Program-made: the position numbers and the translations under genes | Shown: positions 42,603-54,520 of the stretch, in pieces | Layout: the number at the start of each line of letters is the position of its first letter | How positions within the stretch are numbered: the stretch's first letter is position 1 | From: Cladorrhinum sp. PSN259 | Lineage: Eukaryota > Ascomycota > Sordariomycetes > Sordariales > Podosporaceae | DNA length: 64,000 bases | Reading direction: 5' to 3' | Assembly: GCA_033725935.1 (NCBI GenBank) | Contig: MU867099.1 | Span: forward strand, 191,981 to 255,980 | The notes under the pieces: generated by a model | What the model was told of the DNA's origin: nothing | Database searches by the model: none | What the model saw: the letters and a program-made list of their open reading frames with translations, nothing else

Positions 42603-44394
42603 TCACCGAAACGTATCCCTATAAGGCCCTTCAACCTTAACATCCTTGATCCCTTCTGGCATCGAACGCAACCATTCCGACCATGGGTCCAAGTGAAACG
42701 TGTTTTCTGAAAGTGTAAAAGTGAAACGGATATTAGCACCGCCTGTTGGCGACTCAGGTGTATAAACTGATCCGGACCCCATGCCCTTGGAAAGGGGAGA
42801 TAAAGGAATCGATGGCAAAACTTTGTTGCTGGATTGCTGCAAAAATATTGGCGTGGGGACGCTCGAGACAATCTCCTTCTCCGGGTCGTGGTTCTGAACA
42901 AACTTTGCGTATTCCGACAAAAGATTCGCATGGAGACTGGATGCTGTGAATGGATCTCTGAACTTCTGAAGTGCTCTCGTCCTGAGCTGGTCGGCTATGA
43001 TTCGCGCGAAAGAGCCTCTTTTCAGTAGCTCAACGGGATCCTGACCGGCCGATGCTGCGATTACCTCCAACATTCCTTTTGAACGGGCCTTTTGATACAT
43101 GGGGTAATAAGCGCAATCCATGATCAGCAAAGAATCGGTACAAACGTTTTCGAACAGTTGCTGAATGCCCTGCCATGGGATACCAGATTCAGGGTTGGCT
43201 GTCTTGGAGCTGTTGAGCTTGGAGGTTAGTCATTGGCAAAGAGACATACAGCGACACCGGAAGTAAAAATTACTAACCTTGCAAGGATAGTATCTCGATC
43301 ACCACCGAGGTAGCTATGACCACTGTAAAAGAAGATCTTCAAAACATCGCGCTCATTGTCACCCATGAGCCAGTTGATCACCCTGCTCGTCAACCAAGTC
43401 GCAGATTTGTCCTTTCCATCAGAATTTGTCGGTATCAACACTTCAATCGTCTTGTAATTGTAATGGGTTTGGAAGACCTCAGCCAACTCTTGCATTGCCT
43501 TTTTGACATCGTCATCCTCATCATCCTGCCAGCACGCCATAAACACCGAGACACGAGCGTAGCGGCTACGAAGAGGATTCGCTGCGATCCGTGAAGCGCT
43601 TCCCTGGAGGTCGGCCCTAAATGCATCCTGCCCAGGTATAGGAACCATGTTAATTGGCTTGTGTAGTCGCGGGCTAGAAGGTAAGGGTGTTCTGCCTAGG
43701 ACTGTTGGAGGGTCAAACCCGCCATGCGGGGACTGCTCAACCTCCATGATGTCGGCGGAATCATGGCTGAAAGACTGTCGGCCAGTGATAGAAAAGCCCG
43801 GGCTAATATTTCGACTGCCCTGCCTAACAGTAGCTATCTCAGGCATGCGTTCGTTAATGACTGCATCCCAAGACGTGTTTCGATGTGCTGGGTCGCACTA
43901 GGTTTATAATAGTCAGCATGTACGTAAATACATGGCCAAAAGATGGACAGGGGGCAACTTACAGCTACTCTCCGTTTTTTGCAGCTATCACACGCACCAA
44001 TCTTTCTTATCAAAGACGCCCGTTTCCGTTGCTCGCCGGTCAAGGGTCCCGTACGTCTTCTTGAAGAGCTTGGCCGTCGTGCCTGATCGCCTTCGGAGCC
44101 TTTGCTGATGGAAAATCGAGCCTGAGAAGCAGCAAGACTCCCGGGCGAAGGTTCAAGGCTATATGAGGTCGTGACCGTTTCACCGGAGCCCTGAGTTGAT
44201 ATTGTAGTCGCGAGCGTGGCGGTTGATGAAGCCGTATCCTTCCGCCCCGGCTCCTGCTGTGCATGGTCTCTGATACCGTCGAGTCCTTCAGTGGATTCAG
44301 AACTATCATTGGAACTCCTCCTCCCTGGACTCCCACCCCGTTGCAAGTCATCGCCCGTTTGAGAAGCCTGCCCTGGGCTGGAGGTTTGATCCAT
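42603..44394 (-). CDS. Caspase-like protein with N-terminal half zinc-cluster motif
   Basis: Exons on the minus strand are 44394-43963, 43897-43278 and 43209-42603, giving 552 residues. Introns of 65 and 68 nt have GTAAGT...CCTAG and GTTAGT...AACAG ends and CTGACTA and ACTAAC branches. Residues 1-110 are Ser/Gly-rich. A basic segment (SSSRRRTGPLTGEQRKRA) leads into IGACDSCKKRRVACDPAH, where C135, C138 and C145 have CX2CX6C spacing. After a linker, an alpha/beta domain begins near 258 (ARVSVFMACWQDDED). It contains IFFYSGHSYLGG (H338) and LLIMDCAYYP (C383), a spacing and strand context like the His and Cys of caspases. It ends with a conserved-looking block (WLRSMPEGIKDVKVEGPYR). From memory, relatives in other moulds often lack the His and Cys, so activity is uncertain. 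Substrate and pathway are unknown; the caspase call is inference. Confidence 0.75.
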
Positions 44395-47300
44395 GGATGG
44401 AGTACTGCTCTTGTCGAAAACCTATATACGAAACGTAGACAACGGGCGTACACTCCATTGATTGCCGCTGACCCAGCGCAGGCCAGGCCCAGGGCCCAGG
44501 CGGGTGAGCCTTCTCAACCGGCCTGATCGTTGGCAGTCCGCGGCAACGGTGATCGATTCAAAGTTCCGTCGATATCGGAGGTATCAAACGCTGTGTCCTA
44601 ACCGGACCACTTGAGACGGGCAGAAGAGATAAATGGCGCCAAATAGAGGGGGAACCTGTTCACAGAAAGAGTTTGTGGAGATCCAGAGCTTTCCGGAGAA
44701 CTGTTAGGAGGCAGGATCTGGATGTTTGTGGAATAAGTCTTGATGGCGGGATTAATGTATCCAAACTCTGGTCCCAACTGCTGATAAGATTTATTCGTAG
44801 ATACTGTTTCCGGGAAACTTGACCGTGGCGTTCGGGTTCTGAAGGTCTGCACCTAACACTGACCGAGGACGCCGAAATACGGAGGAGGGGCACCACCGGG
44901 ATCCGTGCCGGGTGCTTTCTGGGTAGGGTGATGGGGACGGGCACCCAGCGGTCCAAGAAGTGAAATATGATACCGGTTGAAGACGATATGCCCCAACATT
45001 CAAGGGGTGCTAACGTGATAGCAGATTACTGATTGGGCCTCGATTTTCCCAGATGATGCCTGCCTTAACAATGACACTAATGGGGAAAACAGACTTTGCT
45101 GGCAGGGGTGAGTCTTGTTCGTGGAAATAGCAGAGATAAAAAGACAGTTCCCAACCTGTTGTATCAGAGCATTTTTGTTAAATTTATTTTCTTGCAGGCG
45201 CGATATCCCCCGCTGTTTTCCCACTTGGGTGGTCAAGCTTGAACGAGACAAGACCAAAATGGCCAGGCACGCCAGGATCTTTTCTTTTTCGGCTCCAAAC
45301 CCAAAATGTCACTCCAAAGAGGTACCTACCTGGGCGACCGTCCAGTCTCAGGCCCGCACCGCAGCACCTAAGGGTGCTTGTAGGCTTGACAACAGTAAAG
45401 GCCCCGCCGCCGTTGATCAGGAAGCCGTTTTTCATTGCTGGAATACCAAGCCATCCTCCTCGTTCACGTTCATAAAAAAACGAACGGCCGCGCCACGAGA
45501 TGCCGAGTTGTTAGACTTCACCGGGCCATGCCGCTAGCCTCACCGCAATTGGCGTCATCCGATAGGTTCGTGCTGTGCCCGCTCCCACATTTGGCGGGAC
45601 TAGGGTCCGTTTTCAACCACGCTAGGGGAGAGCGGGGGGATAGTTATCTGGCGGCCGGACTCACCACGATGCCACCTCACTTGGGTTTTCACCATTCACA
45701 CCTTTATTTTTTATTAAATTTTTGATTCAATCTAGACCGAGACACACACAGTATTTCTGCGGAGCGGGTCGATTGGAAGAACGTGTGTGCTCTCCTGTGA
45801 GCGTGTTTTATTCTTCTTCTCCAAGTGGAATGCCCGTCTCTACCCGACATCTTTTTCTGGCCGTGGTTTGAGTACTGATTCCATAAGTCATCCAACGGGG
45901 GAAGATCATATCACAACATCGGACTGGTATTCCCTGTTCCCGTCTTGGTGGTCTCGGTTGACTTGTGTGACGGACATGTCGACTCCTTCCCCATCTGTCC
46001 CTTCAGCGCTGTGGTGCCCCGCCCAGGACTCGGTATGTCTGCATTCGTTAATCCTGGCTCCGGCTTCACCTTCTTAGCCTGGCCCCGACATGCATCAGCT
46101 TCAAACATCAACAACAACAGCGACAACGACACAAAATGCCATGAGCGTCTAGCTGCTATCTCTTGCAGCCCGCAACCCACAACCCGAAGTGCCGCACGCC
46201 TCACACGCTCCCCTAAAGCAATCTTCCATCCTATCACACCCGCCTCGGCCTGCTGCACGCCTCGAAATGTTCGTCCAGGTGCATTAGCCAATGCACGGGT
46301 CGCGCATATGTATTCTCGCTACCTATTTACCTCTCTCCCTCTGGAGGACTACCACACACCTTTCTCCTCCCCCCGATTCTTCTCCCTTCTTGAATGTTTC
46401 CCCACACTCTCTCCCTTCATCTCACACCCTCATGCATTGATACCTGTGAAACCAAACCTCGCTGTCCCGTCCAATCAGCCTCTCCCTCTGCGAAAATCCC
46501 CTATCCAGACTCGTACAGAATGCAGTCTTAGTCTTGCAATCGATATCTTTTGCTGACACATACACAGCCAGAATGCGGGCCGCTAAGTGAGTTGTGTGCC
46601 GCTGTTGCATTCTGCATTGTGTGCCCCCAGCCTCACCTTGCATGTCCGTCACCCACGGTAAACCCCAGAGGTGGCCCACTTTTGCTCTAGATTTTATTGA
46701 CCTCTGCGAAGACCGGGCTCTCAGGGAGGGGCGTCAAAGTTCTGTCATTACATGAGGGAGGAGAGTGTGTCAGGCTTTGCAGCACGTGGGGAGCCAGTAG
46801 CGGCAACACCGGAATCGTTAGGGACGAGGACAACAACAGCAACAGACGATGAGGCATTTCCAAGGGCCGACTCAGATGGCCGCTCAGGAGATGCCCGATA
46901 TGCATCTTCGAGTCCCTATTGCACGACAGGATCCAATTATGCATGTCGCAATCTGCCCAAATGCCCAATATTGCGGGGACGGGCGAGAAAGAAGAGAAAA
47001 AATGTAAGCGTCCACACCTGATGGTCCAACATCGGCGGGATTGCTTTACGATGGCGAGGTGCTCTCCTCCATTGAAGTGACCCCCTTTCTCTTTTTGTTT
47101 TCATTTTCCAGCCATCATCGGCTCGGAGACCAATGAGCAAAACGAGACGGTTGGTCAAGGATGAGCCCATCATGTCCCGTCGATAAGTTGAACTCTTGTT
47201 ACTCGCTCGCCGTGTAAAGATGACTTTCTCGGCAATTGTAGATACAACAGCGTCGCAGTTTGGTTCGAAGGCAACGGGTACACAAAGCGTTCGTGTTGGC

Positions 47301-47537
47301 TTACAAGCCCAGAAAATGGAAACCAGACTTTAAGCCGAAAACATGCCGACAGGTTCCCATTGGGAGTATTAGTAACACACCCACATACATACACACTTCC
47401 CATTCTCTTTCAAGTCACTTGCTCACTCGCGCACTCCTCTTTCACCTTCAGCAAGGGTATTACACCTACCGGTTGGTTCCTCCAATACTCAGGCAGGCCA
47501 GTCCGGTTCGAGGGCACATAACGTCGTTGTGTGGCTT

Positions 47538-47572
47538 GAGAGAGAGAGAGAAAGAGAGAGAGCGCGCGCGCG
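47538..47572. repeat. (GA)n followed by (GC)n microsatellite
   Basis: An interrupted GA dinucleotide run passes directly into GCGCGCGCGC. Non-coding. Confidence 0.9.
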
Positions 47573-47725
47573 AGGAGAAAACGATTTCGGGTTGTTACAA
47601 TATGCAAGCATCCCCGTCCATCCACACCTGCCTCCGTCCCAGCCGATAATTTACTCTGTTGCTATTGGGCGAAAGCTTGGGTGGATAGACAAATGAATGA
47701 ATATTCCTTTTTCTTGTTCTTGTTC

Positions 47726-47749
47726 TTTTTTTTTTTTTTTTTTTTTTTT
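47726..47749. repeat. Poly-T tract (about 24 T)
   Basis: A homopolymer preceded by three TTCTTG-like hexamers. Exact length is likely to vary or be mis-sequenced. Confidence 0.9.
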
Positions 47750-48407
47750 CCTTCTCACTCGGTGTCATGTACCGTCCTGTCGTCAGCAAGGTAATGGTTA
47801 GGTCCGTTTCTGACTGCATGCCTTGCTATGCATGTATGCTTATTGCTTCTTTCTTTCTTTCCGTCTTTCCGTCTTCTTGGCTGGTTATTTGGGGTTCGTT
47901 TTGTTCGGGGAACCATGATAGGAGGTACGTTCCGTAGCTTGTTTAAAGAGAAAAGCAATAATCACGACGTCGCATCCGATGTTCCGCGAGCGAGCAGCAC
48001 TACCACTGTTCGTTTTTGTCTTGGAGGCGCTAAGAGCGGAACGAATGTCAATCATGGATCGGAGGGTTGGATGCATGCGCGGATGGGATGGTGGGAGTGG
48101 AGTGGAGGGGAGATGATGGGGAGGAGGCTAAGATTGGAGCAGGGGGAACAGGGAAAGGTTTAGTAATGAATGTGGGTATAAGGGAAAAAGAAGCACGGCC
48201 TGTCATTGGATTTGTAAAGGAGGTGATGGATGGATGTATGGATGTATGTATGGGATGGATGATATTGGTGGCTTTGCTTTCCATTGCCGAGATATTTCTT
48301 TTGGTCTTGTCTTGGTTATGTTTGGTCTGCTAGCGAACTCGGATCTTTTGCTGGAAATTAACTCGTATTCCAATCGGATAGACGGATATAGTTGACCTCT
48401 GCTTGAG

Positions 48408-48533
48408 AGACACACACACTCTCTCTCTCTCACAGACACACACTCTCTCTCACAGACACACTCTCTCTCTCACAGACACACTCTCTCACACACTCACACA
48501 TACTCACACATACTCACACATACTCACTTATCC
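48408..48533. repeat. Compound CT/CA minisatellite-like tract
   Basis: About 125 bases of alternating CACACA and CTCTCT blocks arranged as higher-order units (CTCTCTCTCTCACAGACACA repeated, then TACTCACACA repeated). Lies about 160 bases beyond the 3' end of the DUF3176 gene. Confidence 0.92.
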
Positions 48534-48694
48534 TCACTACAAACTCTCAGATATTATTGAATACCAGGCTTCATCAAAATGTCAAGAAGTTGTAACATAT
48601 TCGAGAATACAAACAAAGAATACAACATTCCGTATCATCAGAAAAATACCAAGCCAAACCCAAAATACCCCCCTTTCCAAAAAGATTAACCACA

Positions 48695-51600
48695 CTATCC
48701 CAACCCTTCCTCATTATCTCTCCCCCTCCCAACAACCTCCAACCCCCAAGAACCACCAAAAACACCACTACTATCACCGCTGCCTCGACTACCCTTCCTA
48801 AACCTAGCCCTCAGACTATTCAACTTCTTCCCTCCTTCTTCTTCCACCGTCTGCTGCTTCCCCTTTCCAGCCATGATCACATCCAAGTAACCCTGATCCT
48901 CCATCCTCCCCTTATCATCGGCACTCACAGCAAGCAGCGTGTGCAGGGCATCCCCGCCCTTGAGCACGACCACGTCCCACACGGCCGTTTGGACCATTAT
49001 ACCCAGCAGGAAGATAGTGACTAGAAAGATTTGCAGAGTCAAGAAAGAAATAAACGGCCAGAGAATTTTGATTCGTGGTGTCGGGGTTAGTGGTGTGCCT
49101 TGTATTATGCTTGTTGACGAAGAGGAGGAAGAGGAGCGGATACTGCATATATGCGTGCGTTAGTTTTTGAGAAAGTAAAGAAAGTAAAGGAAAGAGTCTT
49201 GTTAAAAAAAAAACAAGAAAAAACATACGCATTCGAAAGACCAGTAGCTATATTTGATGTCATGTTCTTTATCGTCTCGTCTGTTACGGACCCGGAGAAG
49301 GTGGTGAATAAAAAGGTACCCAAAACTTCGCTCGTGCTTGTTGTCCCCGTTTGCGTCGAGTTGCTGTAAGACCCGGACAATAGTAAAGTCAAGTATCGAT
49401 TTAGTAATGCCACGTCTTCACGTTTGACAGAGTATGTGCCGCCTTCCGCACCTTCTGATGGGTGGTGATCTCGGCGGGATATCCCACTCTCGTCGGAAAA
49501 GGCAGAAGAGTGGACGATTTCTGTTTTTGAGATGCCGTTTAAAGTTGAAACTGAGTATGTGTTCACACAAAAGTGGAAGAGAATTTCCGATGCCTTGAAT
49601 GTGTTGCCGCTGCCGCTGCCGCCAGGGAAAGAGTAGATGATGAAGAGGTTTGCGATGCCTGATGAGATCTTTCCCGAGTCAAAAGCGATGGAAAGGGTTG
49701 AGGTTGTTGGAAGAAAAGAGTTGCTATTGTTACGGGGACTCGAGATATTAAGAAACGCTGTCGTGGAGCTGGTGCCGAGTAGGAAGTGCCCGTTGGGAAG
49801 GGAAGCATTAGAGAGGCTGGTTGTTTGGGTGGGAATGGTGAGGCGGCTCGAGATGTCTGCTACGGTAGAGCAGATAGCCAGTGAGCTGAAGTTGGCAAAG
49901 TCACAAGTGCCTGTGCTGCACGTTGGCTGGAGGTGTGGAATTGGTGCGAATAATGGGCTTTGGAACAAGCCGGCCTGGATCGCTTGTTTCTCTAGGGGAT
50001 CGAGGCGAATGTATGGTTGCGGGTGGGAATAGCTCTCGCTCCTGGTTACGGTAGCGGTCCCTCCACCGACTGCTGCGGTGTTTCGGGATGGGTAGGTAAT
50101 GGCTGCTTGGGTTAAGGGGGAGAGAAGAAAGCTCGTGATCATTGCCAGGGCTGTTGACATGCCGAGGACTCTGTGAACGTGGTTAGAGAACTGACAGCAA
50201 CACCGGGCTACAAGCGAGTACGTACCTCCCCTTCCTCCTCAATAGGAGTTTAGCACTTCCTACTGGCCCTCGCTTGGCATCCTCAAACATCTGGAAGTCA
50301 GCTAGAGGCTTCTCGCCTCTGGCAAACGAGTTCCACTTGAGCTGTGAAAGTCCCTCGCCCAAGGGTATGGCCAGAGCAGCCTGACATATCGCTGTAAGAA
50401 AACCCACAAGCGTATTCAATGACACAGCCAGAGGCCAGTCTGACAGCACCCTCTCATCATATACCTTGAAAACAACAACAATAGCCACGAAACATAGCAG
50501 ACTCAGCAACCAGCAAAAAAGCTCGGGCAACCAGTGACCGCAGTAGTTCAAGAACGCCGCGCATCCGCCTGCCCTTTTCCTTTCCTTCCTAACGGTCTTG
50601 GGTGGCTCCCCTCCTTCCCGCTTCACCTTGTTGCGTTTCCGCTCTTGACGATCCCATTGTTTCTTTGCGCGCTGCCTCTCCTTCTTCTTCAGCCCATCGT
50701 CAATGGGAACCTCATCAGGAAAAGTATCAGCTCTCACCGGAGCCACACCAACCTGGGACTCATCTTTTGGCTGTGCTGCTGAAGCAGGGGCGATTGCAGG
50801 TCCAGGATTAAAATAGTCCAGATCTTCGTAGTGCATGAAGGGCCCTCTTCCTCCGATCCGTTCTGCTCGCTGTCTTTCTGCGGGTGCAGAAATCGTTCTG
50901 CCGTGGTGCTTAGGACGCTGTGGGCGGCTTTGCAGAGAGGCCGGTGGTGAGGTTACGGGTGGGGTGTCCACGATAGTAGGATTGGTATTAGTTCCTCGGG
51001 TCCGTGCCGCAGCTGCAGCTGCTACTGTAGAAGGCGACTTAGGTGGCGGCACCGGAGGAGGAGGAGAAGCATTCGGTCCATATGATGTGCGGATAGGGGG
51101 GTTTCCTGACTGTGCTGCCCGAGCGCGAGCCATGGCAAGCTCCTCGAGGTCTTTGCTTCCACGCCATGGTTGTGGAAGGGGATGGGGGACCTCGTCGTCA
51201 TCACTCACGTTGTTCTCATTGCCTGGCGGTTCGAGCTGCGCTACTGGCCATTCTGGTGCTGGCTGGACTGGATGTTGAGCCAGAGGGTTGTTGTTATCGA
51301 AGCACCATTGCGTGGACTGCGGCTGGTCTATCTGGCCTTGAGTAACAATAGTCCGGGGCACGTTTGCATCATGGGCTTGTTGCGGCCATCCTGAATGATA
51401 TTGATGTTGCTGAGAGCCCACATGCCAACCCTTCTGTGCCGTATCTCGATGGTGAGGCGGGGAGGGCGTCAGTCCTCCTCCTACGTACGCCACATAGTGT
51501 TGCTGATTCTGTTGCTGCCTCCCCCCATCGTTGTCATTGTCGATATCGTCATTCTCCTGGTGAATTGAACTCGCCGGCGAGACCGTGTGCCGGCCTCCAC

Positions 51601-51943
51601 TGCTGACTGTGCCGACGCGCTGTGGTGACAAAGTTGCGTTAATCGACTGGTTGCGGGTGAGCCCTTCGCGCCGGGTCTCCAATGGAGAGACTTGGTATGC
51701 TGCAGCACTACTTCCAATTATAGCTGAAGTAGTTGTCTTTACTTTCGGGACTGGTTTCCTCGTTGGAGGTATTAGATCTGCTCGCGAGGAAGATGCCGTT
51801 GCCGTTGGGGGCGTCGCCGCCGCTGCCTCGCCCTCAGCCCCTGGATAATAAGGCTGATAATAGGAATTGCTATTGTCGTTGTTGTAGTTGTAGTAGCCAT
51901 CTCTGCCGAGGTAGTAGCGGTCATCGGCGCCGCCGGGGGGCAT
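48695..51943 (-). CDS. DUF3176 membrane protein, function unknown
   Basis: Exons on the minus strand are 51943-50226, 50170-49229 and 49142-48695, giving 1035 residues. Introns are 55 nt (GTACGT...TCACAG with CTAACC branch) and 86 nt (GTATGT...TGCAG). I start at the ATG at 51943 (MPPGGADDRYY); upstream the frame begins only with a GTG. Residues 1-430 are disordered, with Gln/Pro/Ser/Asn-rich stretches. After a basic block (KKKERQRAKKQWDRQERKRNK), the DUF3176 domain begins: FCWLLSLLCFVAIVVVFKVY, LPLAVSLNTL-like, QAALAIPLGEGLSQLKWNSFARGEKPLADFQMFEDA. A further segment (MSTALAMITSFLLSPLTQAAI) precedes a large Asn/Ser-rich, glycosylatable extracytoplasmic region. The last membrane span is LQIFLVTIFLLGIMVQTAVW, followed by a ~90-residue tail. 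The family is confined to fungi, often in many paralogues. No function is known to me. Confidence 0.88.
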
Positions 51944-54520
51944 GGCGAATCGCAACCTTGGTGGTGATGACGGACGTGGAGGGCGAAGTGAAAAGGAACA
52001 TTTCACGCAAACTCCCTCTCAGATAAAGATCGAAAAGTCACTGCCCATGTCTGTATCTCTTCTTTTTTTTTTCCCTTCCAGATGTCACGATACCGCTTTG
52101 ATCCAAGATCAACACCCCAGCTCAACCAGAAGCCACGACAGAACGAAAGACGGAAAAAACGAGAATAAAAATGGAACTGAGGTGATGGAGTAAGATGGAG
52201 ACAAGAACCTTGATGACAAAAATGACTGAGAAAGTAAGCCAGGTAAGCTAAACCAAAAACGAGCCTGGTGATAAGAAGTAGTGTGGATGCGATATTCTAC
52301 CAAGACCGTTCGAATGCTCACCCAACGAACAAAATGCACAGAAAAGAACTAGGATAAGGTAAGCTCTGCTCATGCCCAGACAAGGTACGGAGGCATATAA
52401 GCTTGATGATGCGATCGGTGGTTGAGAGACCCTGTCCAACCCTGCGAGCCGTATGCCGGGTGAATATATTTTCTATCTACCCACCGCGGTAGGTATTACT
52501 ACAGATTGAAGTAATACCATCTCCAATTGCGGTCACAATTGGTGGTTGAGAGGAGGGTCGGCTAGATGCTGGCCGCTTCCCCAGCCTCCTCCTCACCCTC
52601 TTCCTCTGCTTCTCTCAGGTTACCTCTTCTTTGGGCTGTTTGTCTTGGCCATTTGTTTGCTGTGCTGTGATGGCAATGCGGGTTATGGGTTGTTGGTCCG
52701 AATATGGAGGGGGGGCCTCACCCTCCAATTCTGCCGATTTCCCCTCCCATGAGTGTTTGCTGCCACCTATCCTGGTTTTTCCAATTCCCATTCCAATTTT
52801 TTTATATTTAATTTTTTGGCGGCTCCTAATAACCTCGGGATCTAATCGATAGTAGACCCTTGGTGGAGACTGTAGAACAAATACCATGGACACTGTGGTC
52901 GAATGGCCATTCAGAGAAAGCTGCTGCCTGAGAATAGTAGTGTAGATGCCAGGGGGGAAGACCGGAAGGTGTGGATGTGTGTATTACTGACACACACGCT
53001 AGACAGTGGGTTTGATGAAACATGGGCGTTCCTCCATGAACCTCTCGCAATTGCAGTCGAGTGGGGTAATTGATCGTTGATGCAGGACATCAACTCTTCT
53101 GTGCTGCGCTGTGCCGCACGGTAGATGCAGTGAGATGCGTGACTGTGACACAAAAAGGGAACTTGTGGTAACACAAGGACGGGGCAATTCCCGGGAAACT
53201 ACGTCTCAGGTTTTCAGCTTCAATTAATGAAAGATAACGGCAGTGGATTCAACAGGGCAGCGAGCTAAAGTGAGAAAGATAAAATAGGCCCGGGGATGAG
53301 ACTTGCATTACTCACTTGGTTTCTAACATTTCTGACACTCAGCATCAGACTTAAACACAAGGTCACCACCCAGCTCCCCCTCCCCAGCTAAGCTGAACCA
53401 CTCGTATTCATCATGTGTAGTTAGGCACATGGGCTCATGTGTAGCAAACATCATAATCCTATAGCGGCCTCCGTTTTATCGCTACCGAAACTTTGTCACT
53501 TACCCTCCCGGGATTACAGATCGCGTGAGATTCACACCGGACAGCTTGTGTCCGGTAAATCTACCGGCCGGCCGGGTCTAAACGCCACCGACCTACACAC
53601 AGCACACACTAGCAGTGTAAAACCAAACACCTTCCCTTGTAAAGCCATGAATAATCCATTGATCGTCATCGATCAACGGAGAAGCACGAACGAGGAAAGC
53701 AAACTCCCACTTATCAATTTGTGACATATATCTTGGCAAAAAGCAAAAGCAAATCACGAGAAAAGGTAACAGAATATTATTGGGCAAACATGTTTCATCA
53801 GATCCCACACATTTCACACATCTCACATGCAAAATCACACACTTACAGCTATCTATCTCATGAATCACAGAAAATGGTGTGTAAAGCACCATACCTATAC
53901 GACACACTCGACATACAACACACCACAGCAGTCTAATTAGCATCGACTCTTATAATACAAAACACAGTAAGTATTATAGCGAACAAAGCTTCTCGAAAAC
54001 GGTTACACTTCGCTTCCCAATACATGACTGTACAGCTCCTATTGCAATGCCTCGTACGTATTATGATATACAACACAATCCACTAACGCACCTACACACA
54101 GTCAAAGCATACCTTTTCCCCCTCTTGTTCCTTTATCTTGCCCCGGCAGGCATGTGAGAAAAACAACATCTAGCAGGGAGAACGCTGAATCGACAAGCCC
54201 CTCCAACCCAAACTCCTATGACAGTGATGCCGTATACGATATAAACAGATCAAAGACAAACCCAAGTCCAGCAACTCCCATCCCGACTCCCAGGCTTAGA
54301 ATCCCTTTGTACGATACCAAACAAACGTTTTAAGGACTGCGTTGAATGATGATCCGGCCAATGCTCATAACGATGATAGAAAATCCAAACCCACACAAGT
54401 GATATACAACCGTGAAAGAAGATAAAGAAAAGATGACCCAGGTCACCGCCTCGCGATACATCAGTCCAGCAGCAGCAGCAACTGCTAAAGTCCATGACCT
54501 CCACTCAACTCAACACACCA
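51944..54520. promoter_or_regulatory. 2.6 kb intergenic: DUF3176 promoter and zinc-transporter 3' flank
   Basis: Both flanking genes are on the minus strand. The first part should be the DUF3176 promoter. The 53.4-54.4 kb part is AT-rich with short ACACA-type runs. No gene is supported. Confidence 0.45.

Larger units (their letters stand above)
44395..48694. other. 4.3 kb intergenic region without a recognisable gene, rich in simple repeats
   Basis: Between the caspase-like gene (whose promoter is at its left edge) and the 3' end of the DUF3176 gene. Open frames up to about 200 codons exist (for example 45945-46556 plus) but show no motif, codon bias or intron pattern that I can support. Simple repeats: GA/GC tract (47538-47572), T24 (47726-47749) and a CT/CA compound tract (48408-48533). 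A non-coding transcript cannot be excluded. Confidence 0.5.

Noticed and set aside
45945..46556. 203-codon plus-strand frame in the repeat-rich interval
   Set aside because: Begins at a non-ATG start, low complexity, no domain and no codon bias like the neighbours.
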